From Gymnothorax reevesii (Eukaryota; Chordata; Actinopteri; Anguilliformes; Muraenidae): a DNA stretch of 64,000 nt. The notes below the pieces were generated by a model. The model did not search any database and was not told where the DNA came from. It worked only from the letters and a program-made list of their open reading frames with translations. The stretch is taken from the NCBI GenBank assembly GCA_029721435.1, contig CM056583.1, forward strand, positions 77,441,120-77,505,119, in the 5' to 3' direction. Both the position numbers and the translations under genes were made by a program. Position 1 is the first letter of the stretch. The number at the start of each line of letters is the position of its first letter. Positions 32,861-44,849 of this stretch are shown one piece after another.

Positions 32861-34480
32861 CATCCTCCTATGGTATTCGCTCTGTCAGCTTAGCATCAAG
32901 CTTGCACTGTATTCATAATTGAAGTCAAAACTTTCCGCTGAGAATGAATCCCTGCATATATTGTGCACATTGCAAGACAGGTAGTGAGGGGACGGAAAGA
33001 CAAATATATGGGCCATACATGAACCAAGAGAGACTGTAGTCTGGGACAGTCATTTGTCAACATCGGTACTGGTGACCCTCAGTGTATATTGGATTTTGTT
33101 CCAGCCTCAACTGCAGTTGTAGAATTTTAAAATGCTGTTAAATTGTCTTTATTAGATATGTTTCATATTTTGAGCCGTTAGTAAACACAATTTTGTTAAA
33201 AAAATTTCAAAACGATTGAGGAAAGTGTTTATTTATTTATTTACTTTTTTTTTTTTTTTTTGCACTCACCTGTTATTCAGACACATTTATACTGGCTTAA
33301 ACACATGAACCAGGAAAGATACATCCTTGAGCCAAAGTATATGTCTGCATACAGCATTCAGCTACAATGCTTGTTTCATGGACTGGTATACTGCGTGATG
33401 AAAAATAATTTGTTTGCCACAAAAACAGTAGGGTGTGCAAAGCAGCTAATGTACTTCTTTTTTTCATTATTTAGTGTTCTGGGACAAATTCTTTTGGACA
33501 GCTAAGACGGCTACCAGCCTATACCAAAGTGATGGAAAGAGAAAGATGAGAATTCCTCACGATCTAAAGCAGCCCTCTGCCATTTTTTGGCTGCAACAGA
33601 AAGTGACTCATTTGTCTTCATTGGTGAAGTGACTGCTGACAGCAGCAGGCTGAATTTTGAAGCGTACAGAACTGCATATTTCACTTCTTGAGATATGGCT
33701 AAATGTCTCACGACTCTTCGGACAGTGCTTCACCTTCACCGAAAGCTAACACTGCAAAGAGGACGATTACACCAATTTGAATCACCCACCAACCATGACT
33801 ACTTGCCACAATGTGTTGCGAATACACACCTTTCTATCCTACAATCTACGGAAAAGGAAACAGATTTTTCTGAAAAAAAAAATGCATTGAAAAATCAAAG
33901 ACACATACTATCAGGTCTTGCAGAAGTGAATTTCAGTACTTGTTCAGACATTTGTTCACTTTCCTGCTAACTGGAATACAGATAAGTCGGACTTCACATT
34001 TTTACCACTGAACTGGTTCCTGAGCTAGAATAACAGGAATTTCGCACAAGAAAACAATCATGACAACATTGTAATCATTGACAGGATGACCTAAATTCAG
34101 AGATGGAAGTCTTGCACACATGTTTATTGTCACAAGCTACAATGCTATGCCCAACAGATGGTTCATTAAGCTCAGTCACCATATGACAGTACAGTTAGAG
34201 CTATACTCATATGCGCCATTGAACTTTCAGTCAGTGATGAATTGCACATTGAAAAATCACAGGGCCAATAACAGACAATGTCAGTGGAGCGCAGGGGCAC
34301 AAGAGACATTGCAAATTATACATGTCATATTTCGTAAATTCATAAAGACACTCTGAGGGACTGCCATAAATCATGAAATAGTCCTAGATTTCCAGATCCT
34401 GCTCACCACTGCAGGACATTCCATATGTACATAACACATTAACTAAAAAAGAAAAAAAAAAAAAGAAAGAAAAAAAAAAA
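32861..34480. other. No gene recognised; low-complexity tracts
   Basis: TTTATTTATTTA followed by T19 lies at 33228-33260, and an A/GA-rich run at 34446-34480 abuts the Tc1 element. The short ORFs (66-91 codons) in this stretch show no family features. Confidence 0.4.
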
Positions 34481-34483
34481 CAC

Positions 34484-36082
34484 ACAACTCCAATTCCGAA
34501 ATAGTTGGGACAAAGTGTAAATTGTGAATAAAATCAAAACGTAATGACTTTCAAATCACACCAGCCAGTATTTTATTCACAATAGAACAGAGATACCATA
34601 GCAAATGTTGAAACTGAGAAATTTTACAATTTTATCCACAAAATGAGCTCATGTTAAATTTGATGGCTGCTACAGGTCTCATAAAAGTTGGGACAGGGGC
34701 CTGTTTCCCATGGTGTACCATCCCCTCTTCTTTTTAACACAGAGTGGAGGCATCTGGGCATTGAGGAGACAAGTTTCTTGAGTTTAGCCATTGGAATTTG
34801 ATCCCACTCTAGTTTAATACGAGCATCCTGCTGCTGGAGAGTTTTGGGTCTCCTTTCATGGACTTTTCGTTTAATTATGTGCCAAATGTTCTCAATCGGT
34901 GAAAAATCAGGACTGCAGGCAGGCCAGTTCAGCACATGGACTCTTCTACTACTAAGCCATGCTGTTGTAATAGCTGCAGTGCGTGGTTTTGCATTGTCCT
35001 GCAGACATATACAAGGCTTGCCTGGAATAGATGTCGCCGGGAGCCTATGTTGCTCTAAAACCTTTATATACCTTTCATCATTCATGGTGCTTTTTAAAAC
35101 ATGCAAGTGCCCCACACCATATGCACTAATACATCCCCATATAATCAGAGATGCTGGCTTTTGAACTGAACACTGATAACAGGAGGGGTGGTCTTTCTCC
35201 TCTTTAGCCCGGAGGACACCACGCCCATTATTTCCAACTAGATTGTCAAATTTGGACTCGTCTGACCACAGGACACTTTGCCACTTTGCTACAGTCCATT
35301 TCAAATGAGCCTTGGCCCACAGAACAAGGCGGTGCTTCTGGATCATGCTCAACAATGGCTTCCTTTTTGCATGATAGAGTTTTAGGTGGCATCTGTCGAT
35401 GGCACGGTGGGCTGTGTTTACAGACAGTGGTTTCTTGAAGTATTTCTGAGCCTATTTAGTAATGTCAATGACAGAATCATGCCGGTGAGTGATGCAGTGG
35501 CATCTGAGGGCCCGAAGATTACGGGCATCCGGTAAAGGTCTTCATTCTTGTCCCTTACGCACAGAGATTTTTCCAGTGTCTCTGAATCTTTTGATGATTT
35601 ATGCACTGTCGATGATCAGACCTTCAAAGCTTTTGCCATTTGACGTTGAGAAACATTGTTTTTAAAGTATTCCACAATTTTTTTGCACAAGCCTTCACAG
35701 GTTGGAGAGCCTCTGGCCATCTTTACTTCAGAGAGACGTAGCCTCTCTCAGACATCCTTTCTATAGCCAATCATGTTACACTCCTGATGCCAGTTAATGT
35801 AATTATTTGCTAAATGTTCTTTCATCTGATTCTCTTATATATTAATTGCTTTTTCAGCCCTTTGGTTGCCTGTGTCCCAACTTTTTTGGGACTTGTTGCA
35901 GCAGGAAAATGAAATGAGCTCATTTTGAGGATAAAAATGTAAAATGTCTCAGTTTCAACATTTGAAATGTTATCTATGTTCTTTTGTAAATAACATATTG
36001 GCTCATATGAATCGAAAGTCATTGCATTTTGATCTTATTCACAATTTACACTTCGTCCCAACTATTTTGGAATTGGGGTTTT
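34484..36082 (-). mobile_element. Tc1-like transposon with IR/DR ends, nearly full length
   Basis: Inverted repeats of about 200 bp face each other. Left AACTCCAATTCCGAAATAG pairs with right CTATTTTGGAATTGGGGTT. Each arm contains GTTGGGACA twice: once near the end (34503-34511; complement at 36054-36062) and once about 180 bp inside (34687-34695; complement at 35876-35890). This paired direct-repeat layout is the IR/DR arrangement known from Sleeping Beauty-type elements, where each copy is a transposase-binding site. TA-rich DNA flanks both ends. The transposase gene fills the middle on the minus strand. Arms are well preserved, so this is one of the younger elements here. Confidence 0.88.
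34654..35720 (-). pseudogene. Tc1-like transposase (DD34E), mutated
   Basis: The likely start ATG is at 35720 (MARGSPTCEGLCKKIVEYFK), followed by the helix-turn-helix part NNVSQRQMAKALKV. A TGA then interrupts, and a one-base loss near 35592 shifts the frame (HK-SSKDSE instead of HKIIKRFRDT). Further stops occur near 35550 and 35450. From 35355 a clean 233-codon frame runs to the stop at 34654. It holds the catalytic core: Asp at residue 32 (WSDESKF), Asp at 120 ([10 protein letters not shown]) and Glu at 155 (SPIENIW). Exactly 34 residues lie between the last two, so the triad is an intact DD34E. The DNA-binding half is broken, the catalytic half is open, and total length is about 355 codons as expected. 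Confidence 0.88.
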
Positions 36083-36440
36083 ATATAGCTCATTAGACCA
36101 TCTGAAAAAAAAAACTGAAAACACAAAACCTCCGTCTGCATGCGTCGGAATTCATTAATTTCATCCCTACTGTAGATATAGCAATCTGTCAAATGAATCT
36201 GTATATTTTTGACGTGAACAACTTTAGGTTGGGAGCAATTTTTTTTATCTCAGCATAACACCTTCAGCTTCAGTACACAGACTTATTCAGAATTACCCCT
36301 TGAGCAATTATTGCACAAAAACGGGCCATACGAACTCCCGCTGTCTCTACGTACATGTTCGTACAGCCAATAGTCTGCTCCTTATGATGTGGAATCAACA
36401 GGCTTTCTCAGCTGTGTGATGTATCGAATCTTAATTTTTG
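36083..36440. other. No gene recognised
   Basis: Spacer after the Tc1 element with no identifiable content. Confidence 0.4.
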
Positions 36441-36445
36441 CCTCT

Positions 36446-36526
36446 GTGTACGTGCTCGTGTATATGTGTGTGTACTCACGTATATGTGTGTGTGTGCTCG
36501 CGTATGTGTGTGTGTACAGTTATTCA
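36446..36526. repeat. GT-rich degenerate minisatellite
   Basis: Three imperfect units of GTATATGTGTGTGTG followed by CTC(A/G)C/GTAC, spaced about 25-30 bp. A further GT-rich patch lies at 36650-36705. Confidence 0.8.
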
Positions 36527-36709
36527 TGTTGGTTGTATTTAGGAGGGGTGAAAAATGGTCAAAGAGAACTATCCACCTGTACGTACGCTCTTGTGATTAT
36601 TTAAGTCCCAAACAGACGCACATAGGAACATCTGTGAGTGATAGTGCAAGCGTGTGCACGCGTGTGTGCTATGCATCTGTGTGTGTGTAGTTGTGTAGTG
36701 CGTGTTGTT

Positions 36710-38466
36710 TTAGAAATAATAATATTTTTCAGAAAGCAGTGCATTCCCCTAGTCAAAATGACTGTAAAAGTGGTATATCAGGTTTTTGACACAGTGATTG
36801 CGGACATAAACTGTATATTAAGTGGAATTGTGCTTTTTTTGTGTGACGCGGTGACAAATTTTAATTGTCAGATGCCCATTATTTTGCTGTACAGTTTAAA
36901 AGTTGAGCAAAACCCCTTATCATATACAAACAAGTCGAGACACCCGCACCACAAAGATTTGAATCGAAAGAAGGCCGCATTGTCGGCTTTTGCCCGAGAT
37001 CTGGGTGTTTCAAGTAAGTACTGTTAACTTTTATAAATCCATTTGCTAGGCTAGCTATAATTTTCCCCATGGTTCCCTGTCCCGAATCTGTGCACACTAG
37101 CGTGCTGTTTGAGTATTGCCAGCTAAATTTACCAGACCTTAGCTCTGCCGTTTATGATTATTTATATCACCAGAAAATGTCAGGAATCTAAAAATTGTGC
37201 CAGAAGTTTTCTCTAAGTCCCTCGATTGGTTTGGATTCTGAACCAATAGAATATACTCGCAATAAAATTTTCACCCTGCATATAAGGACATTTTCGCGTG
37301 CGAGTTTGTCGCTCGCTCGCTGTATGTCAGGATGCGGTGTAAGACAGTTAAAAAAAATCTAACAGTCTTCCATAAATCTGCACCACGGCAAGTGGCATAT
37401 TTGCATCAAGCCTGGTATTTACTTTGCCTAATTGAAGACCCTTGTGCTGAAAGTACTTAAGTCACAAAATGTCTATTTTAAGAAAATTTGGCCTGATAAT
37501 ATAATAAATCCACAGAAACTGCAAAATAAATTTTTATATTTTTGAGATTTGCATAATAATCCTTGATATTTGAAATTTATGTATACAGGTTTTCAGCAAT
37601 TAAAACCTTCGCTATTTTGAGTTTGGGTCATTATTGTTATTGAGCTTGGGTACTTTTTACACTAGGCCAGGATCTAGATATTTCTGGCATGAAAATTATT
37701 TATTTATTTTGCAACTTAATAGTTTTATTCCTAATCAGAAAAACAGGGTTTTAGAAGCAGTGAAAGCTCTGCTGTTGGAAGAATCAATCATGAGGTCAAA
37801 AATATTATCATTGGTCAGTTCTAAGCAGAACAAGGTAGATGTTTTGTGCCTCGGGGTCTTTCAGGGATGCGAATAATGCAATAATGCTACATTCATAGGG
37901 TAGCCTTGGCTATACAAATACATCATGTTTCAATGCTAACCTTAAAATAGACATAAATGTGACTTAAGAACTTTAAGCACACGGGTCTTCTTTTTTTTTT
38001 AATATTCATTGATAAATCTTTGAAAAAGAATTCAATTTTCAAGGGTCCTATGAACCTTTGCTCAAGGCCAAACAACGCTGTGAGGTTTGTGGAGGTATTG
38101 GAATTAATGAGGAATATATAAGCTGATGTTATGGTCACCTGGTCCCCATTTCTTTCAACTTTCATGCAATTTATGCATCTATACGCATTTAACTGCCTTT
38201 TTATCTTCACTTTCTGCCACTGCTACAGATACTGCATCATTCATTTATTCTTTTGTTCATTTGCTCATTCATTAATTAGTTTGTTTGTTCAGTCAGTCAT
38301 TCATATATTTTATTTAAGTTTAGATACTTTCTGATAAAAGTTACCTTTCAAGAAAGGGTTTCTCAATGCTGGTCCAACAACACTTTTGCAAGTCTGCAAG
38401 ATATTACTCAAGGTTTTTCAGATAAATATCTTTTCAGCTCTCTGGAATAAGGTGAGTCCATCATCA
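36710..38466. other. No gene supported
   Basis: An open plus frame ends at 37027. Its last part, SRHPHHKDLNRKKAALSAF at about 36935-36991, is followed by TTTCAAGTAAGTA (37009-37021), a good-looking splice donor. I could not match it to a family, and upstream sequence shows no matching acceptor and coding bias, so I do not call an exon. 38230-38320 is low-complexity T/C-rich DNA. Confidence 0.3.
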
Positions 38467-38474
38467 GTGCAACT
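38467..38474. repeat. Target-site duplication, left (GTGCAACT)
   Basis: Exact 8-bp match to 39128-39135. Confidence 0.9.
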
Positions 38475-39127
38475 CAGTGGCGTGCGGTCACATGATCAGA
38501 GGGGCTTCTGTAACCTTACCCTTTTCCGCTCGACTGTCCTCTTGCTGTTCTCATTCAAGTTCACCTGATTAACAATCAGACAATTTATCGACTGAACGAA
38601 CAAGACCAATCCATTTTCCGTAATAAGAAATGATAACGAAAAGATGAATGCTTACTTCCAAAGTGTATATAATTGATACAACATTGTTAGGAATGAAACA
38701 TTAATGCAAAAAATCTGAAACTTTCGCTGACTTTGCAGCAATTATTTTCGCAATCACTCAGCTGTACATCATACCTAACGACGTCCTTTAGCCGTGACTA
38801 CATTCAGACTATAGAACAGATTCTCGTGGCTTATTACTCAATGACACTCACAAACTACTTTACGCAAATCAGTGCTGTTTCATGAGCTACTTGAGCGCAG
38901 AAATTATAAATACATATTCATATTTTACAAAGTCATTGATGTGTGGAAGAAAACACCATATAATTTTGTGGTGCAATGTATAACAAGGCTTTAGAAAATA
39001 AAATAGTCTCTAGTTGGTTCTACAAATTAGTCTGAGCAACTGTTGCTAATCAGGAGAGGTAAGCTGTGAGAGGTTTTAGTCATTAAGCAGCGAAAGATGA
39101 GGTTATTGCTGGCCCAGGCAGCGACTG
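38475..39127. mobile_element. hAT-type MITE, 653 bp
   Basis: Ends are CAGTGGCGTGCGG on the left and, on the other strand, CAGTCGCTGCCTGG on the right: short, imperfect inverted repeats typical of hAT. GTGCAACT occurs exactly next to both ends (38467-38474 and 39128-39135), an 8-bp target duplication. There is no open frame of note. Its ends are not those of the 589-bp MITE at 5474, so it is a different family. Confidence 0.88.
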
Positions 39128-39135
39128 GTGCAACT
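39128..39135. repeat. Target-site duplication, right (GTGCAACT)
   Basis: Exact 8-bp match to 38467-38474. Confidence 0.9.
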
Positions 39136-39298
39136 GCTTCATCAACTGCTCTAACTTTTACTCAACTAAACAACAAAATACTGCCGAACTCCAAGTGAAA
39201 ACTCATTGCTATTTGTAAAGCCAGTAAAAAGCAAAATTGCAAAGAGATACTGATTTTAAGAGGTCACTATTTAATTAATCACTGTTAGTGGCAACCCA

Positions 39299-39919
39299 CA
39301 CGGAAAGAACCTTTATAAACATAAAGGTTTTAATATAGGGCCACATATAGGTTTTGCATATATGCGTCATACATAAAATTAGCTGTTTTCACATAGTATA
39401 GGTACATGTAGGTACATATATGTACCTATATGCACCTATATGTACATATATGTACAGACAATAAGTATATGAAAAAGGCCAATTAAAACTTCTATGTTTC
39501 TTTTTTATTGGGCATTTCCAGTCCCACCCTAATCTGGGATATTCAATTAGGACACTGCGAACAACTTCTTAGGCTTATTCACATATGACACCCCCTGTTG
39601 AGAATTTAGTAGAGTACACACAGCTCTTAGTAATTTCTTTTGATAAAATGGCTGGGCGTGATTTCGCAAGCTCAGAACAATGGCAGAGGATAATCAGATG
39701 TTATCTTAGAATCTTATTTATGAGCACCCGTCTACCCAACAAGAAGCGCCTAAGGGAACTCTAATCAACATAACCATTCCCAGCAGGCCCTTCGCAATTT
39801 GCATCCCTGTGGCGCATTGGCCAATTATGCGCTACTTCTGAAAAGAGCTGCCGACCACTGCTGGTTGATACAAGGGGGGGATTGAAACCTATATGTTTAT
39901 ATAGGCTCTTTCCGTGTGG
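39299..39919. mobile_element. CCCACACGG-family DNA transposon, complete copy (copy 2)
   Basis: Left end CCCACACGGAAAGAACC and right end GGCTCTTTCCGTGTGGG are complementary, and the inverted repeat continues inwards through TTATAAACAT(A/T)AAGG to about 40 bp. The interior has a patch of nested GTACATATATGTAC-type palindromes (39410-39460) and a longer non-palindromic core shared with 30772-31196. AA lies next to both ends but I cannot claim a target duplication. No frame encodes a transposase, so the copy is non-autonomous. I do not recognise the superfamily. Confidence 0.78.
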
Positions 39920-40624
39920 GAATTTAAGAATCCTTGTTATTTCATCCCTGTAGGAAAAAGTCTGCAACCTGTAGTTGCTATACAAGCATCTCAGATAAAA
40001 GACAAGTGTCTGTTCATTAAAACTGCGAACAGAAATGTAGACTTTGTCTTCAAATTCATTAACCACAGTGAAATGCTCAAATAGATATGGGGATGAAAAT
40101 GACCTTTTAAAGGCATGTTTACTTCAATGTATGTTCTTCCATGTACTTTTATTTTGTTATTTTTTTATTTTTTGTTTTATTTTGCTACATTTATACTAAG
40201 GACCTCTGAGCCATATTCATCTGGAAACTGCATTACAGAAAAGAAAACATTGCATTTGGTGGATGTAACAGCGTAGTGTATAACCTTTCAGTGGATGTGC
40301 ATGAGCTGTAGTGATGTGAATCCAATTTTATCTAATAAGGCGAATCTGGCAGTGACTTAAACTGGAAAAAATGCTTAATTGATTAAATAAAAATAATCAA
40401 ACCATTTTTTTTTCATACTTTTCCCTATCCTCCACAATACACAACTCAATCTTCATAGAATGGAAATAAGTATGGTCAAGAAAGAATTGATGACCTTGTT
40501 ATTGTTAATATTTCAGGAAAAAAATGTAACAAATAGTATTCGATATTTGCCTTGATATCATAGCTTTTTGTCTTTTCTCACTTGCCATAGTTAATAATCA
40601 CTGGTTTACACATTACAAGCCATT

Positions 40625-40715
40625 GTCACATGTCAACATGTATTTAGGATCAAATGTGATGCCAATTTCACGTGCTCACATGCGATTAATAAGTTATTGC
40701 GTGAAATTGCGTGCT
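40625..40715. repeat. CACATG/CACGTG motif patch
   Basis: CACATGTCAACATG, TTTCACGTGCTCACATGCG and GCGTGAAATTGCGTGC resemble the tract at 12640-13140. It may be a short fragment of the same repeat. Confidence 0.35.
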
Positions 40716-40849
40716 TGTTATTTCTGTAAGGAACTTTGGACTAATATGCAGATATTACCTTGAGAATAAAAATATGAGCTAGGCATCATGTATGACAGTT
40801 GCAAAAGTGAGATATGAGCTATACAATAGGTATGACAAACAGAACCTGC

Positions 40850-41028
40850 CACTGGGTATATGAGCTATATAGGACAAAACATATAGGGCCTATATGTGGA
40901 AATGAAGAAGCAATATAGGAGACCTATATGCCGTCTTTAAGCACATATATGCACCTGAATTTGGCCTGTATGCCACATATGTGCATATGTGCATGATCAC
41001 ATAGATTCTTTCCATGTGGAAAGCAATA
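40850..41028. mobile_element. Right-end fragment related to the CCCACACGG family (copy 3)
   Basis: CATATAGGGCCTATATGTGG (40880-40899) and GGAGACCTATATGCC are followed by a run of ATATGTGCATATGTGCATG palindromes and the end AGATTCTTTCCATGTGG (41002-41018), which matches the right end GGCTCTTTCCGTGTGG of copy 2 with changes. No left end was found. Confidence 0.45.
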
Positions 41029-42365
41029 CCATGTGAGGCAGTTCGATAGTCCTTGCTATTGAATTAAAAGTATTTGTGTAAAAGTACCTGATGCCAAACA
41101 AACATCAAGATGTATTTTAACGTGTTTATTGCATATTTCTTGTATTTGGGGCCATAAAAAAGTTTCGAAAGATAAACAACTCAGTTATCTTCATGATTTA
41201 TCATGAAAATATGATTTACTCATTGCTTAGCAAATTTTAGGCATCTAAAATATTAGTATTCAGTCAGTATCATTTTCCTAATGGATTTGGACAGCACAGT
41301 TTCTCATAGGTTTGTCTTAGGTGATCCCACAACAAATCTATGATGTTGAAATGAGGTGACGCTGGTATGTGATTTTGTCATCTCATTTTCAGTAAATCCC
41401 TGTTGGGTTTGGATTTATGCATTTTGTTTTTGTCTTGCTGAAGCACAACTAATTTTCTATGACACCAAACTTCTGAGCGGCAGTGTTTATGAAGGAAAAA
41501 TTGGGAAAAGGCATGCTGCTGTCTCACTGATGTCACCGTCTAATGCAGGACCCCACTAATCTCACGCACTGGGATCAAATCTTAGTGGCATAATGTTGCA
41601 GCCAAACATATATAATGCCAAAACTATGAGCAAAGTACAACACTTGTGTAGTTTTTGAAAAGGGAAACTGGGAGGCTTTATACATTTTGCTCCCCAGACA
41701 CAACCCTTGTCGGGTCGTGCCAACCAATTAATGTTTTATTTTTGTTTTTGTTTTTTTTCCCCAGAAATCTCATGCATTGGAATTCTCTGAATGTGAGAGT
41801 ATGCAGGGTGTCTGCCGCACCAACAGTGAATTGCATCCTATCTAGTTCCCACTTAGATCGGTCTGTATTTTCTTAAACACAACACAGCCCATTCCTGAAA
41901 AGAAGATCAGAAATAGAACACTCCCTTCCCAACCTGCCTGAAAAAAAAATCTCCCTCATACAATTTCAAAAACCTCCTTGATAAAGTCTTTCTGACTGGG
42001 TTCTGGTGATATAAGGGCAAATCAATTTTTAATCCATTTCTATATCTCGTCCATTTGGCGATTCCGTGCATTGTTTTAATTGAGATATCAATGAAGGGAG
42101 GTCAATGAATTATGTAAAGATATCATTCACTACAGATTATGGAGTGTACAAATGAGCTGATGTGATGATCGCCTTGACAGGGTCTTTGGTGCTTGGACTC
42201 AACAGGAACATTTTGTACTTGAGAAGCATCTGCCTTGAGTCGCAGTAGGATAAATCCCCTTGTGGAGTCCAGATGCTGGTGGTGGTGGTGGTGCAGCCTT
42301 ATTATTGTTGTTTCTGAAGCTGGATTCAGGTCTACTGTGCCATACGCTGTAACTGTATAATATTC
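41029..42365. other. No gene recognised; (GGT)5 at 42276-42292
   Basis: Nothing beyond a short GGT repeat and an A9 run near 41941 can be supported. Confidence 0.4.
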
Positions 42366-42370
42366 TCTAT

Positions 42371-42440
42371 GGCCACGTTTACACCTCGCATTGACATGCG
42401 TTTTTGTGATCGGATTGCAATCGGATAGCGTTTAACAAAC
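42371..42440 (+). mobile_element. MITE end fragment (GGCCACGTTTACACC type)
   Basis: GGCCACGTTTACACCTCGCA and the following ATGCGTTTTTGTGATCGGAT are familiar as the outer end of a common fish MITE. The sequence passes at 42455 into a short AT repeat (42455-42468), and no partner end is found. Confidence 0.4.
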
Positions 42441-42469
42441 ATTCATTTTCATCTATATATATATATATA

Positions 42470-44649
42470 AAGATACTTAAAAGTCCAGTTAAAATAGTCA
42501 AGTGACAGCCAGTACCAATATATTACAGACTAATAGGACTAAAACTGAAGCTCGAAATTCAAAAGCAAGCAAATTAATATCATAAAGAGCTTGTCATTTT
42601 AAATGATAAGCTGTACACTATGTTCAGGTGGTAAGCGGTGGTGCAAAAAGCTTGTGAACCATCGAGGCCCCTCTTTCAAATAGTGCCACTTTTTGAAAAA
42701 TCCCATTTATGAACCCTCTTTCAACAGTTCAGGAGAGCAAAAATGAATATGCATCTCTACTGGAGTGTGTACCGCCAGCCCACACATGCTTCACTTTCAG
42801 TCAACCAGCGGTACGTTTATACATAGCTTCAGGCACACAGGAGGTGTCAACCAGTTTGAAAAGTTTTGTGGCAACAGGAATTCTACCTGCTATAAAAACA
42901 TTTTTTTTCCCCACACCCTGCATCTCCCCGCATGACTCCAGGCTACACTTTCCACTGGCTTGGTCAGAATTGGATTTTACATCTGGGTGAATTATTGTAC
43001 CAACAACAAAGAGCGGGTAACTTACCCAGGAATGTTATATATGTTTGAAAGATATTAATGCTTCAATGATAAAATAAATAAATAAAGAAATAAAGTGAAG
43101 GAAGATAGAAGTTTACAACCACGATCAATTCCCATGCAAGATATGAACAACTTGTAGTTTTGGGTTTGCCTCAGAATGGTTTGGTTTGCTAGGAGCTGGG
43201 TATTTTAGCTCTTGAATGTAGCAGTTTAATTTTAAATGCCAATGCCTGAAGGGGGGTTTATTATTGGGAGTGCAGACAAGCCATTCCTTTGCTTCACAAC
43301 AATTGGGTCGCATTTGACAGCAAACAGTCTGACTCAACAAATGATTACATGCAATGCGGGGTTATGACATGTTGTAATGTGCTCCAAAGGGTGAGTTAGT
43401 GTGCTGCTTGGTCGTTGACAGGTCCCATCAAGCCTGAATCTGTAACATTTGAGTACCAGCACAACTACTGCCACAACAGCAGCTCTTAACTTGCTCAGTC
43501 ATGCAGTGAAAAGCATGGGGGATCTGATGCAGGTCAGAGGAGGCCTCAGCACTTCTGTGACAGACAGGGAAAAAATCCATATTTGAGCTATGTCCATGGA
43601 CAGTATATTCGTCCCTTAGAAGCCTGCACACAGGACTAAGGTTCTGCCAGAATGAACAAAACAATCAGTCAAGTTTAAGCAAATAAAAACACATATTAAG
43701 TAACCCCGTTGGCTAGCAAGCTAGCTGAGCAATGGCCATGAAGCTGAAGTAAATGGACATCAGGTAAATCAACTGACTTCACCACAGGATAAAAAAGGAC
43801 ATGTTCACTTAAAGCATCTTGAAAAACTGGAGATTAACTGCCAAATATCTCCTCCATGATCCCTAACTTATAACCATGCATTGGTGATAATGTACCATTT
43901 GCCAAAGCTACATAATTAGACCTAGATAAGTCTTAATTCATTTCTTTTGCTATTTATAATTGGTTATTTTTATTTTCCTCACAAGCTGTGGTTGACTTTA
44001 TAATACTGAATTTTCAGCATAACCTCTTTTAGAGAGTTACGGGGCTTTTTTTTATTCAATTACTGCAGTATATTATTTTTGGCGCCCTTGGCTTTGAGTC
44101 AGGGTGCATCCAAGGATGGTCAGTGAACTGTTGAAGCTTCAGGCTAGTCAACCATTCTTTGCCAAAAGAGATGATTGAAAGCAAACAAAAAAAATGGAGG
44201 GGAGCTAACAAGAAAATTAATCTGTGGCAGAATTCTCTGATAAAACTCCACTGCAGAATATGTTTCACTCAAATCTTTGATGTGAGATGAGCCCCAGGTA
44301 TGGTAGAGTATGCACATCATATTATCACTCCCTTTTCCGGGCCAGAAAGTTCTAATCAGACCGAGGACACAGAGATGAGCAAACATTGTGGGAGGGGAAT
44401 AGTCATGTCCTTGGAAAGTTGCTTTCATTATCATGCCAACTTTTACTCTTTCACTATAATGCACATTTCGCTTCAATAATTTAGTCACAGCCAGCAGTTT
44501 CTGCTGCTTTTACAGAATGGAATTAACAGGGGGAGGGGGGTAATGCATAAATTCAAGAGACCAAGCCATGGGAGCAGAGCAACATTACTACATGTGGTCA
44601 TCCTGCCAGAGCATCAGATGCTACGATAACGCATGCATTACCTACAGCT
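42470..44649. other. No gene recognised
   Basis: Spacer. AAATAAAT-type low complexity occurs at 43071-43095. ORFs up to 114 codons lack family features. Confidence 0.4.
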
Positions 44650-44849
44650 TTAACCCTTTCTGCGCCACGGGCAACTATGTAAGATATCAAAGTCAGACGC
44701 TGTTGAAAACCTATCGTGTGGCAACTAGTTTAAAAGAGCTCCCGCAGGGGGAGCTCTTTTATACAAGTTGCCACACGATAGGTTTTCAACAGCTCAGGAT
44801 TACAAAATTTTTAATTCCTTGAAAATGTATCCAGCGCTCACAGGGTTAA
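44650..44849. mobile_element. TTAA-flanked (piggyBac-like) MITE with long internal hairpin
   Basis: TTAA at 44650-44653 and at 44846-44849 bracket short inverted ends: CCCTTTCTGCGC on the left, and CCCTGTGAGCGC read from the right. TTAA targets and ends starting CCC are typical of piggyBac-like elements. At its centre, 44699-44793 is a palindrome with 45-base arms, two mismatches and a loop of about five bases. Total length is only 200 bp, with no coding capacity. The TIR match is modest (about 9 of 12), so the superfamily is tentative; the palindrome is certain. Confidence 0.6.
44699..44793. repeat. 95-bp near-perfect palindrome
   Basis: Left arm GCTGTTGAAAACCTATCGTG... and right arm ...CACGATAGGTTTTCAACAGC differ at only two positions (in ACTAGTTT versus ATACAAGT). 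The tip is GAGCTCCC-GCAG-GGGGAGCTC. Transcribed RNA would form a long stable hairpin. Confidence 0.97.
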
